Below are positions 50,157 through 58,088 of a DNA stretch of 64,000 bases, one piece after another. The position numbers and the translations under genes are program-made. The notes below the pieces were generated by a model. That model had not been told where the DNA came from, did no database searches, and saw only the letters and a program-made list of their open reading frames with translations. Origin of the DNA: DATGUP01 sp035301265 (GTDB taxonomy: Bacteria > Bacillota > Bacilli > Bacillales > Amphibacillaceae); contig DATGUP010000003.1 in NCBI GenBank assembly GCA_035301265.1, forward strand, positions 186,001-250,000, given 5' to 3'. Each line of letters begins with the position of its first letter. Position 1 is the first letter of the stretch.

Positions 50157-50303
50157 GTGATCGATCTGACGTGGAAATTATTTAGTCAAACGGGAAACAT
50201 TGAAACCTATCTATTGCTGAAAGAATTGGAAAATGAACCGAATTTAAATCAAACCGCCCAGAAAAAAGATATTAAAACGACATCGCTGCATACCAACATT
50301 TAG
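50157..50303 (+). CDS. yqzL: YqzL-like small protein
   Basis: A 48-residue protein starting with GTG at 50157 (VIDLTWKLFSQTGNIETYLL, then LKELENEPN), ending with TAG at 50301-50303. The start of the protein matches the YqzL family, which occurs between era and recO in Bacillus. AAAGGCGGGG at 50141-50150 is the SD. Function unknown. It is below usual gene-finding length limits but has a plausible start, SD and context. Confidence 0.85.
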   Translation: MIDLTWKLFSQTGNIETYLLLKELENEPNLNQTAQKKDIKTTSLHTNI

Positions 50304-50335
50304 AATGAAAAGGCACTTGGAAAAGGTGACGCATT

Positions 50336-51082
50336 GTGTTGGAAAAGTTAGAAGCTATTGTAATGCGGACGAAAGATTATGGCGAAACACATAAAATTGT
50401 CACTATTTTTAGCAAAAAACGCGGTAAATTAACTGCGATTGCGCGGGGGGCTAATAAACCAAAAAGTAAAATGGCTGCTATCACGCAGCCATTCATCTAT
50501 GGTGATTTTCTCATCTATATTAACACACGCGGTTTAAGCACCATGCAGCAGGGAGATGTTATGTATTCCTTGCGAAAGATTCGAGAAGATATTGTTAAAA
50601 CAGCCTATGCAGCGTATATAGTCGAGCTAACCGAAAAAATGCTTGATACGCTATCACCCAATCCCTATATTTATGACCAGCTTTACTTCACACTAAAATG
50701 GATTAACAATAATGAGGACCCGTCAATTCCTATCATGATGTATGAGTTGAAATTATATGATATGGGTGGATTCGCCCCTATTGTCGACCGCTGTTCAGCG
50801 TGTGGGGCTAAAGCGGGATCCTTTTTATTTTCAATCCGGGAAGGCGGGTTGTTATGTACACAATGCTGCTATCTTGACCGCGATGCTGTTTCGCTTCCTG
50901 ATACGCTCGCACGGCTGTTGTATATCTTTTCGACAACTGGTTTGGAACGAGTTGGTTCGATCAATATTAAGGAAAAAAACAAGCAGTTACTCCGTCAACT
51001 TTTTGATGCGTATTACGATCGCTATGGTGGCTATTACATCAAATCACGCAAGTTTTTAAACCAGATCGATTTGCTTAAATAA
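50336..51082 (+). CDS. recO: DNA repair protein RecO
   Basis: A 248-residue RecO that loads RecA on SSB-coated DNA. N-terminal OB fold (EAIVMRTKDYGETHKIVTIF, SKKRGKLTAIARGANKPKSK) and C-terminal helical domain with a four-cysteine zinc site (CSACGAKAG and LLCTQC). GTG start at 50336 with AAAAGGTGAC upstream; TTG 50339 is next. The stop overlaps the -35 region of the glyQS promoter. Confidence 0.95.
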   Translation: MLEKLEAIVMRTKDYGETHKIVTIFSKKRGKLTAIARGANKPKSKMAAITQPFIYGDFLIYINTRGLSTMQQGDVMYSLRKIREDIVKTAYAAYIVELTEKMLDTLSPNPYIYDQLYFTLKWINNNEDPSIPIMMYELKLYDMGGFAPIVDRCSACGAKAGSFLFSIREGGLLCTQCCYLDRDAVSLPDTLARLLYIFSTTGLERVGSINIKEKNKQLLRQLFDAYYDRYGGYYIKSRKFLNQIDLLK

Positions 51083-51111
51083 TTGACAAAAACTATATGG
51101 TTGAGTATGAT
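51083..51111 (+). promoter_or_regulatory. Sigma-A promoter of the glyQS T-box transcript
   Basis: Perfect TTGACA (51083-51088), 17-base spacer, TATGAT (51106-51111). It starts one base after the recO stop and drives the T-box leader. Confidence 0.85.
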
Positions 51112-51149
51112 TTTTTATACATATAGATGTGTACGGTGTTTGCGTAGAT

Positions 51150-51340
51150 GGAGAGTAGTACTTGCAAAATTCTATTTTCAGCGAATCCGGGATGGTGAAA
51201 GCCGGGTAATAGAACGCAAGGAAGGCGCTCCGGAGCAAGCTTAAAAAAGAGGCTCCATCGCGGAGCAAATAGGGTGGAACCGCGGGTAGATATCCGTCCC
51301 TATGTCCGTATATTTGGACATTGCGGGCGGGTTTTTTGCT
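51150..51340 (+). ncRNA. T-box leader (tRNA-Gly sensing riboswitch) of glyQS
   Basis: The conserved T-box AGGGTGGAACCGCGGG is at 51271-51286. Stem I begins at GAGAGTAGTA, with the GATGGTGAAAGCC apical region; the specifier is probably GGC at 51224-51226 (a glycine codon). An intrinsic terminator with ATGTCC/GGACAT core and a six-T tract (51331-51336) overlaps the antiterminator. Uncharged tRNA-Gly should allow read-through into glyQ. Confidence 0.93.
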
Positions 51341-51381
51341 GAAAGGCGCAATTTTAAATTATGGAGTGGAGGAAATACGAT

Positions 51382-52269
51382 ATGACAATCCAAGAATTGA
51401 TTTTGGCATTGCAAACGTATTGGTCAAAACAAAATTGCCTTTTAATGCAAGCATACGACGTGGAAAAAGGGGCCGGAACGATGTCACCCATGACATTGCT
51501 TAGAAGTTTAGGGCCTGAACCATGGAACGTCGCTTACGTTGAACCGTCCCGAAGACCGGATGATGGTCGGTACGGTCAGAACCCAAACAGGCTTTATCAA
51601 CACCATCAGTTTCAAGTGATCATGAAACCATCCCCTGATAATATCCAGAATATATATCTTGATTCTTTAAAATCGCTCGGTATCGATCCGCTTGAACATG
51701 ACATCCGTTTCGTTGAGGATAACTGGGAAAATCCAACATTAGGTGCGGCTGGACTCGGCTGGGAAGTTTGGCTTGACGGAACAGAAATTACACAATTTAC
51801 GTATTTCCAACAAGTTGGTGGTTTGGAAGCCAACCCGGTTTCAGTTGAACTGACTTATGGCATTGAGCGGCTTGCATCATTTATCCAGGATAAGGAAAAT
51901 GTGTTTGATTTGGAATGGACGGACGGCGTAACAGTGAACGATATTTTTTTCCAACCTGAATATGAACATTCGACATACACTTTTGAAGAATCCGACACAG
52001 ATATGTTGTTTCAATTGTTTTCCATGTATGAAAATGAAGCAAAACGCACGATGGAAAAAAAACTTGTTTTTCCGGCTTATGATTATGTTTTAAAGTGTTC
52101 ACATACGTTCAATTTACTCGATGCCCGAGGTGTCATTTCGGTTACGGAAAGAACAGGTTATATTTCACGTGTACGTCATTTGGCTCGTGAGATCGCTAAA
52201 ATATACGTTGAACAGCGCAAAAAGCTCGGTTTTCCTATGCTAAAAAAGGAGGAAAACAAACATGTCTAA
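51382..52269 (+). CDS. glyQ: Glycyl-tRNA synthetase alpha subunit
   Basis: A 295-residue alpha subunit with the class II catalytic core. Seen: MTIQELILALQTYWSKQNC, MSPMTLLRSLGPEPWNVAYV, and YQHHQFQVIMKPSPDNIQNI. It works as alpha2beta2 with GlyS. GGAGG at 51368-51372 fits ATG 51382; ATG 51361 would overlap that SD. Length equals B. subtilis GlyQ. It overlaps glyS by eight bases. Confidence 0.97.
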   Translation: MTIQELILALQTYWSKQNCLLMQAYDVEKGAGTMSPMTLLRSLGPEPWNVAYVEPSRRPDDGRYGQNPNRLYQHHQFQVIMKPSPDNIQNIYLDSLKSLGIDPLEHDIRFVEDNWENPTLGAAGLGWEVWLDGTEITQFTYFQQVGGLEANPVSVELTYGIERLASFIQDKENVFDLEWTDGVTVNDIFFQPEYEHSTYTFEESDTDMLFQLFSMYENEAKRTMEKKLVFPAYDYVLKCSHTFNLLDARGVISVTERTGYISRVRHLAREIAKIYVEQRKKLGFPMLKKEENKHV

Positions 52270-54346
52270 CGACGCATTATTCGAAATCGGCCTGGAAGAA
52301 CTGCCTGCTCGATTTATAGCAGATGCAGAAAAGCAATTAAAAGAAAAAACAGCAGCTTATTTAAAGGAAGAACGCATAACTTTTGAAACCATTGCCACGT
52401 TCTCTACGCCAAGAAGACTTGCTGTTCTCATCAAGGGTTTGGCTATTCAACAAGCTTCAGTAGAAGAGGAGATTAAAGGGCCTGCTGAAAATATTGCGAA
52501 AGATGCGAATGGCCAGTGGACAAAAGCAGCCATAGGTTTTACAAAAGCTCAAGGTCAATCCGTCGACGATATTTATACTAAACAAATCAACGGGACACCA
52601 TACATTTTTGTTAAAAAACATACAGAGGGAAAACCGACCATTGAATTGCTGCCGCATTTCAAGCAGATCATTGAATCGATTACATTCGCGCAAAATATGC
52701 GTTGGGGCGAAAATAGCTTGAAATATGCCCGGCCGATTCGTTGGCTTGTGGCTATGTACGGCTCTGAAGTTGTACCATTTACCATTGCCGGCGTGTCGAC
52801 CGATCGAATAACATATGGCCACCGTTTTTTAGGCAGGAAAATAGAGCTTGAGGATCCAACTCAATATGAAACAGCGTTAAGTGAACAGTATGTCATTGCG
52901 GATGCAGCTAAGCGGAAACAGCGCATTGTTGAAGATATTAGACGTTTAGAAGAGCATGCGAACCTGCAAATTCCACTCGATGAAGAATTGTTGAACGAAG
53001 TCACAAACCTTGTTGAATATCCGACAGCGTTCCTTGGCTCGTTTCCTGAATCATTTTTACAGTTGCCCCCTGAAGTATTGCGTACATCGATGAAAGAACA
53101 TCAACGTTATTTTCCGGTTTTTGGACATGACGGGGAACTCAAACCGCGTTTTGTCGGTGTAAGAAATGGTGATGACTACAAACTAACCACTGTTATTAAA
53201 GGAAACGAAAAAGTGTTGCATGCTCGTCTATCCGATGCACAGTTTTTCTACGAAGAAGATCTCAAACATTCCATTTCGCATTATGTACAGAAGCTAGATC
53301 GTGTCGTTTTTCAGGAAAAACTAGGAACGATCCAGGACAAAACGAACCGTGTTAAGCAGTTGACAGAACGCATCGCGACACAGGTTGACTTATCCGAAGC
53401 AAATGAGCAAAAAGCAATTAGAGCAGCAGAAATTTGCAAATTTGACCTTGTGACGAGCATGGTTAATGAGTTTACCGAACTCCAAGGTATTATGGGCGAA
53501 ATTTATGCCGTTTATAATGGGGAAGATGAATCGGTTGCAAGAGCAATTAGCGAGCATTATTTGCCGAAACAAGCAGATGGACCGTTACCAGAAACGGATG
53601 AGGGAGCGCTTGTGAGCATCGCTGATAAAATCGATACGATAACCGGTTGTATATCTGTCGGATTAATGCCAACAAGTTCTCAAGACCCTTATGGATTGCG
53701 GCGTCAAGCCGTAGGAATTTTACGAATCCTCGAAGCGAACCAATGGCATCTTCCAGTTGAAACGTTACTAGACATAGCCGTGGATTTATATCGAAAAGCC
53801 GCAATCAAGCCGATTGATGAACAGGCGGTCTATCAAGATTTGCAAGATTTCTTTAAAGCAAGAGCTGCCTATTTATTGAAAGAAATGCAAATTGAGCAAG
53901 ATATCATCCAAGCGCTGATGCAAAAGAGAATTGGCGTTTTCTCATATACGATAACCAAGGCTAAACTCCTATCTTCAAAACGAAATGATGAAACATTTAA
54001 GCCCGTTCATGAAGCGTTCATTCGAGTGTTCAATCTAGCAAAGAAAGCAGATAATTCGCCTGTTGATGAAGCGCGTTTTATAACATCTTCTGAAGAAGCT
54101 TTATACAGAGCTTTTTTAGACGTTCGTCGAGCATATGATATAAGTAATGCACAATTAGATGCTGAAGCAGCGTTGGCAGAGCTGGAAAAACTGGCAGATC
54201 CGATCCATTTATTTTTTGAACATAATATGGTGATGTCCGACAATGAAAAACATCGACAAAACCGGTTAGCTTTGTTAAGGGATATTGGAGAGCTTGTAAA
54301 TGATTTTGCCGATTTATCGACCATCGAATGGAAACAACATTTTTAA
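52262..54346 (+). CDS. glyS: Glycyl-tRNA synthetase beta subunit
   Basis: A 694-residue beta subunit that binds tRNA-Gly and holds an HD domain and an anticodon-binding DALR domain. Seen: LFEIGLEELPARFIADAEKQ at the start, WLVAMYGSEVVPFTIAGVST, and SIADKIDTITGCISVGLMPT. AAGGAGG precedes ATG 52262. No terminator was seen in the 88 bases before ccpN. Confidence 0.97.
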   Translation: MSNDALFEIGLEELPARFIADAEKQLKEKTAAYLKEERITFETIATFSTPRRLAVLIKGLAIQQASVEEEIKGPAENIAKDANGQWTKAAIGFTKAQGQSVDDIYTKQINGTPYIFVKKHTEGKPTIELLPHFKQIIESITFAQNMRWGENSLKYARPIRWLVAMYGSEVVPFTIAGVSTDRITYGHRFLGRKIELEDPTQYETALSEQYVIADAAKRKQRIVEDIRRLEEHANLQIPLDEELLNEVTNLVEYPTAFLGSFPESFLQLPPEVLRTSMKEHQRYFPVFGHDGELKPRFVGVRNGDDYKLTTVIKGNEKVLHARLSDAQFFYEEDLKHSISHYVQKLDRVVFQEKLGTIQDKTNRVKQLTERIATQVDLSEANEQKAIRAAEICKFDLVTSMVNEFTELQGIMGEIYAVYNGEDESVARAISEHYLPKQADGPLPETDEGALVSIADKIDTITGCISVGLMPTSSQDPYGLRRQAVGILRILEANQWHLPVETLLDIAVDLYRKAAIKPIDEQAVYQDLQDFFKARAAYLLKEMQIEQDIIQALMQKRIGVFSYTITKAKLLSSKRNDETFKPVHEAFIRVFNLAKKADNSPVDEARFITSSEEALYRAFLDVRRAYDISNAQLDAEAALAELEKLADPIHLFFEHNMVMSDNEKHRQNRLALLRDIGELVNDFADLSTIEWKQHF

Positions 54347-54390
54347 CCACCATTGATCGTCAAATGCCCTTTTAGCTCTTTCTACCTTGT

Positions 54391-54400
54391 TTGTATACAA
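54391..54400 (+). promoter_or_regulatory. Perfect 10-bp palindrome upstream of ccpN
   Basis: TTGTATACAA lies 35 bases before the ccpN GTG. It may be a dimeric repressor operator, perhaps for autoregulation. It does not obviously fit the reported CcpN site. A chance occurrence cannot be excluded. Confidence 0.3.
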
Positions 54401-54434
54401 TATCCTATGTCGTTAAATGAGCGGGTGATAACAA

Positions 54435-55064
54435 GTGGAACTATCCAACAGGCAGGAAAAGATTATTGAAATTGTTAAAGAAAACGGCCCGATTACTGGT
54501 GAAAATATTGCTCGAAAATTGAGTTTAACACGCGCGACTCTTCGACCAGATTTGGCCATCTTGACAATGGCCGGATTTCTCGAGGCCCGGCCTCGGGTTG
54601 GTTATTTTTTCACAGGGAAAACAGGATCTGAGTTACTCACAGAGCGTATCAAAAAATTTAAAGTGTTTGAGTATCAGTCTGTACCGGTGGTGGTTAAAGA
54701 ACAAGCATCCGTATACGATGCCATATCTATGATGTTTCTGGAAGATGTGGGAACGTTATTTGTTGTCGATGATCAATCGTGCTTAACAGGAGTTCTCTCT
54801 CGGAAAGATCTGCTCAGAGCAAGTATTGGAAAGCAGGATTTGGATGCTTTGCCTGTTCATATCATTATGACGCGAATGCCAAATATTACCATTTGTAGAA
54901 AAGATGATCTCGTCGTGGATGCGGCTAAAAAAATGATCGACAAACAAATAGACGGGCTTCCAGTTGTTAAGGATGTGGAATGTGGATTCGAGGTAGTCGG
55001 TCGTATAACGAAAACAACGATTACAAAAGTGTTCGTCGAGCTCATTGCAGAGAATCGTGTATAG
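54435..55064 (+). CDS. ccpN: Catabolite repressor of gluconeogenesis CcpN
   Basis: A 209-residue regulator with an N-terminal winged helix (KIIEIVKENGPITGENIARK, LSLTRATLRPDLAILTMAGF) and two CBS domains (SVYDAISMMFLEDVGTLFVV; VDAAKKMIDKQIDGLPVVKD). CcpN represses gapB and pckA under glycolytic conditions, sensing ATP/ADP through the CBS pair. GTG start at 54435 behind GCGGGTGATAAC. It is co-transcribed with ppsR, as in B. subtilis (ccpN-yqfL). Confidence 0.93.
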   Translation: MELSNRQEKIIEIVKENGPITGENIARKLSLTRATLRPDLAILTMAGFLEARPRVGYFFTGKTGSELLTERIKKFKVFEYQSVPVVVKEQASVYDAISMMFLEDVGTLFVVDDQSCLTGVLSRKDLLRASIGKQDLDALPVHIIMTRMPNITICRKDDLVVDAAKKMIDKQIDGLPVVKDVECGFEVVGRITKTTITKVFVELIAENRV

Positions 55065-55082
55065 CTGGGGGGAGACATTGCC

Positions 55083-55886
55083 ATGGCGGGAAAGTCGCAT
55101 GCATTTGTGCTTTCGGATTCGGTAGGAGAGACGGCCGAATTAGTTATAAAAGCTGGTCTGAGCCAGTTTAACAATGGGGATTATGAAATCCACCGTGTTC
55201 CTTATGTTGAAGATAAACAAACAATCGATGATACACTGCAACAAGCTAAAGAGAAAAAAGGGATCATCGGTTTTACGCTGGTCGATCCTGTTCTTAGAGA
55301 ATACGTCAATGCAAAAGCGAGAGAATGTAACGTCGAAGCGATCGATATTATGGGGCCAATGATGCAAGCTATGGAACGATTTTTTTCCAGCAAACCACGC
55401 TTAGAACCAGGATTAGTTCATAAACTTGATGAAGATTACTTTAAACGTGTCGAGGCGATTGAGTTTGCTGTCAAATATGATGATGGCCGCGATCCACGGG
55501 GCATTGCGCGGGCAGACATTATTTTAATTGGTGTGTCACGTACATCGAAAACACCACTGTCACAGTTTCTAGCTCATAAACGACTCAAAGTTGCCAACAT
55601 TCCCATCGTCCCAGAAGTTGATCCACCGGAAGAATTATTCCTTGTTGATCCAGCAAAATGCTTTGGCTTAAAGATTAGCCCCGAAAAATTAAATAATATA
55701 AGAAAAGAGCGGTTAAAAGCGTTAGGATTGGGCGATCAGGCAACTTATGCCAATTTGAAACGAATTCATCAAGAGTTGGCTTATTTCGAAGAAGTTGTCG
55801 AAAAAATAGGTTGTCATGTTGTTGATGTATCCAATAAAGCTGTTGAAGAAACAGCTAACGTGATTTTGCAAATGATCAATAAATGA
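55083..55886 (+). CDS. ppsR: Pyruvate, phosphate dikinase / PEP synthase regulatory protein (YqfL)
   Basis: A 267-residue DUF299 bifunctional kinase/pyrophosphorylase. Characteristic motifs: VLSDSVGETAELVIKAGLSQ at the N-terminus and LIGVSRTSKTPLSQFLAHKR, a P-loop-like GVSRTSKT. The family regulates PPDK or PEP synthase by ADP-dependent phosphorylation. In B. subtilis its neighbour CcpN depends on it. GGGGGGAG lies upstream of ATG 55083. Confidence 0.94.
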   Translation: MAGKSHAFVLSDSVGETAELVIKAGLSQFNNGDYEIHRVPYVEDKQTIDDTLQQAKEKKGIIGFTLVDPVLREYVNAKARECNVEAIDIMGPMMQAMERFFSSKPRLEPGLVHKLDEDYFKRVEAIEFAVKYDDGRDPRGIARADIILIGVSRTSKTPLSQFLAHKRLKVANIPIVPEVDPPEELFLVDPAKCFGLKISPEKLNNIRKERLKALGLGDQATYANLKRIHQELAYFEEVVEKIGCHVVDVSNKAVEETANVILQMINK

Positions 55887-55914
55887 GAGAGTGAAACTAT
55901 TTTCTTTTATTTTG

Positions 55915-55944
55915 TTGGCAATTTGTCCATAATTGTATTATAAT
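55915..55944 (+). promoter_or_regulatory. Sigma-A promoter of the dnaG-sigA operon
   Basis: TTGGCA (55915-55920), 18-base spacer, TATAAT (55939-55944). The start near 55951 leaves a leader of about 290 bases before dnaG. Confidence 0.7.
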
Positions 55945-56017
55945 AATATTTTGTGCCAAAGAACATAATGAAAATATGATAATAAATGGTATTCTGAAAA
56001 GTTAAACATTGTCTTTT

Positions 56018-56161
56018 AAGAAGGATTTTATTTGTTTATATAGAAGTTATATATAGGGAACAAGGAACTATATCTGAATCAATTATTGGCTTGGAATACC
56101 TAGTAAACAGTCTCTGGTCAATCCTTCTTGAGAATTTCCATTTCTGGAAGGACATTTTTTT
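56018..56161 (+). promoter_or_regulatory. Riboswitch-like attenuator leader upstream of dnaG
   Basis: AAGAAGGATT (56018-56027) pairs perfectly with AATCCTTCTT (56120-56129), closing a ~110-base domain. Inside, TTGTTTAT (56032-56039) pairs with GTAAACAG (56103-56110) and ATATAG (56051-56056) with CTATAT (56068-56073). The same TCCTTC (56122-56127) can instead pair with GAAGGA (56147-56152), which is followed by seven T (56155-56161). The two pairings are mutually exclusive, the layout of a transcriptional switch. No known class was recognised. Confidence 0.6.
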
Positions 56162-56187
56162 CGACAAGTAAAAAAATAATGTCGAAA
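56159..56187 (+). other. Hairpin immediately after the dnaG leader terminator
   Basis: TTTCGACA (56159-56166) pairs perfectly with TGTCGAAA (56180-56187), with an A-rich 13-base loop. It overlaps the end of the T-tract. It may influence termination or be an RNA processing site. Beyond the leader elements, the 355-base ppsR-dnaG gap shows no coding sequence. Confidence 0.5.
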
Positions 56188-56241
56188 CGGTGCGGAGATT
56201 GTCAGTATAAAGACGATTAATGAATAAGCATGGTGGTGCAA

Positions 56242-58056
56242 ATGCCGTATAAAATTCCTGAGGACATTATCGAAAAGATTCGAAAATCGAACGACATTGT
56301 CGAGGTAGTCGGTGAATATGTCCAGCTGAAAAAACAAGGGAGAAACTTCTTTGGTTTATGCCCGTTTCACGGTGAAAAAACACCCTCTTTCTCTGTCACT
56401 CCGGAAAAGCAAATTTTCCATTGTTTCGGATGTGGAAAAGGCGGAAATGTCATCACATTTCTTATGGAAATGGAAGAGTATTCTTTTTATGAAGCATTAG
56501 TTTCCTTAGCCAATCGCGCCAATGTGGAAATACCGGAAGCCATCGCACAAAAAAGAAGTTCATACAGCGGCAAGTTTGCAGATATATTATCCGCTCATGA
56601 ATGGCTCACTAAACTATATCACCATCTGCTCAAACATACAAAGGACGGCAAAGAGGGCTATCAGTACATCAAAGAGCGAGGCATACGGGATGAGACCATT
56701 GATACATTTCAATTGGGATTTGCACCGAATGTGAAAGATTTTACACTTGAATTCCTCACAAAAAAAGGATTTCACAAGCAGGATTTGGTTAAGGCAGGTT
56801 TGCTCTCGATTCAAGAGGATAACAGTGTATCGGATCGCTTTCGAGGAAGAGTCATTTTTCCGATTCGCAACCATCTTGGAAAAACCATTGCCTTTGCAGG
56901 GCGTTCGATGACCGATCGAGATCCAAAGTATTTAAACAGCCCAGAAAATGAGTTGTTTCGAAAAGGAAAAATGTTATATAATTTTGATCTGGCCAAAAGG
57001 CACATACGCCAACAAAACGAAGCTGTCCTCTTTGAGGGATATATGGATGTGATATCAGCTTGGCAAGCAGGTGTTAAAAATGGCATTGCGACTATGGGGA
57101 CTTCGTTGACCGCATTTCAAGCTAAATTATTGCGACGTTATGTCGATACAGTTATCCTTTGTTATGATGCTGATCGTTCGGGACAGGATGCCACATATAA
57201 TGCAGCTAAATTGTTGCGGCAAGCCGGTTGCCGTGTAAAAGTTGCCAATTTGAAGGATAATCTTGACCCCGATAGCTTTATCGCTTCTTACGGGGCTGAA
57301 GCATTTAAACGCGATGTCATTGATGCCAGTATGACGTTTATACATTTCTATATGCAATATATAAAAAAAGATTATAACTTAAGTATTCAAGATGATCGGC
57401 TTCAATTTATCAATAATGTTGTAGAACAAATTGCGTTGATCGACAATCCCATCGAGCGAGAACATTACTTAAACGAGCTTGCGAATGAATATAATATAAG
57501 AATAGAAGCATTGGTGGAACAAATCGAATCCATTCGTCAAAAGTTGGGCATTCATAGGGATAAGCGAGAACAGAACAGATATACTAATAGGGCAGCAAAT
57601 TTTAAGGTTGAAACAAAACTACGGCCGGCTTTTCATAACGCCGAGCGAGAGCTTATCGCATATATGATGCAAAACAGCACAATTGCAGATAAAGTTCAAG
57701 AGGAAATCGGAGCAGCTTTCAACATCGATGAACACAAAATTATAGTCACTTATCTATACGCCTATTATGAGGAAGACAGGCCGGCCGATGTCAGTGCTTT
57801 TATCGAATGGATTTCAGAGGAGCATATTCGAAAATTGGTCACCGACATCGCTATGATACCTATATTTAAAGATATTAGTCAAAAACAGATCAACGACTAT
57901 ATCAAAACGATTAAATCACACAGCAATGAAAGAACCCGCATTCAATCGTTAAAAAAACAGCAAAAAATTGCTGAGCAAAAAAATGATCCCATCAAAGCCG
58001 CACAAATCGCCATGCAAATCATTGATATGCAAAAACAACTGAACAGCTCAAGCTGA
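56242..58056 (+). CDS. dnaG: DNA primase DnaG
   Basis: A 604-residue bacterial primase. Zinc-binding domain with Cys40, His43, Cys61, Cys64 (GLCPFHGEKTPSFSV, FHCFGCGKGGNV); TOPRIM core with VLFEGYMDVISAWQAG and DTVILCYDADRSGQDATYNA; C-terminal helicase-binding helical domain. GGTGG at 56232-56236 favours ATG 56242; ATG 56230 is in frame and would add four residues without an SD. It is followed by sigA after 32 bases. Confidence 0.95.
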   Translation: MPYKIPEDIIEKIRKSNDIVEVVGEYVQLKKQGRNFFGLCPFHGEKTPSFSVTPEKQIFHCFGCGKGGNVITFLMEMEEYSFYEALVSLANRANVEIPEAIAQKRSSYSGKFADILSAHEWLTKLYHHLLKHTKDGKEGYQYIKERGIRDETIDTFQLGFAPNVKDFTLEFLTKKGFHKQDLVKAGLLSIQEDNSVSDRFRGRVIFPIRNHLGKTIAFAGRSMTDRDPKYLNSPENELFRKGKMLYNFDLAKRHIRQQNEAVLFEGYMDVISAWQAGVKNGIATMGTSLTAFQAKLLRRYVDTVILCYDADRSGQDATYNAAKLLRQAGCRVKVANLKDNLDPDSFIASYGAEAFKRDVIDASMTFIHFYMQYIKKDYNLSIQDDRLQFINNVVEQIALIDNPIEREHYLNELANEYNIRIEALVEQIESIRQKLGIHRDKREQNRYTNRAANFKVETKLRPAFHNAERELIAYMMQNSTIADKVQEEIGAAFNIDEHKIIVTYLYAYYEEDRPADVSAFIEWISEEHIRKLVTDIAMIPIFKDISQKQINDYIKTIKSHSNERTRIQSLKKQQKIAEQKNDPIKAAQIAMQIIDMQKQLNSSS

Positions 58057-58088
58057 ATTTTTAATGTAGTCTGGAAGGAGGGGGACTC

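Noticed and set aside
56230..56241. Upstream ATG as the dnaG start
   Set aside because: No SD precedes it, while GGTGG is correctly spaced for ATG 56242.
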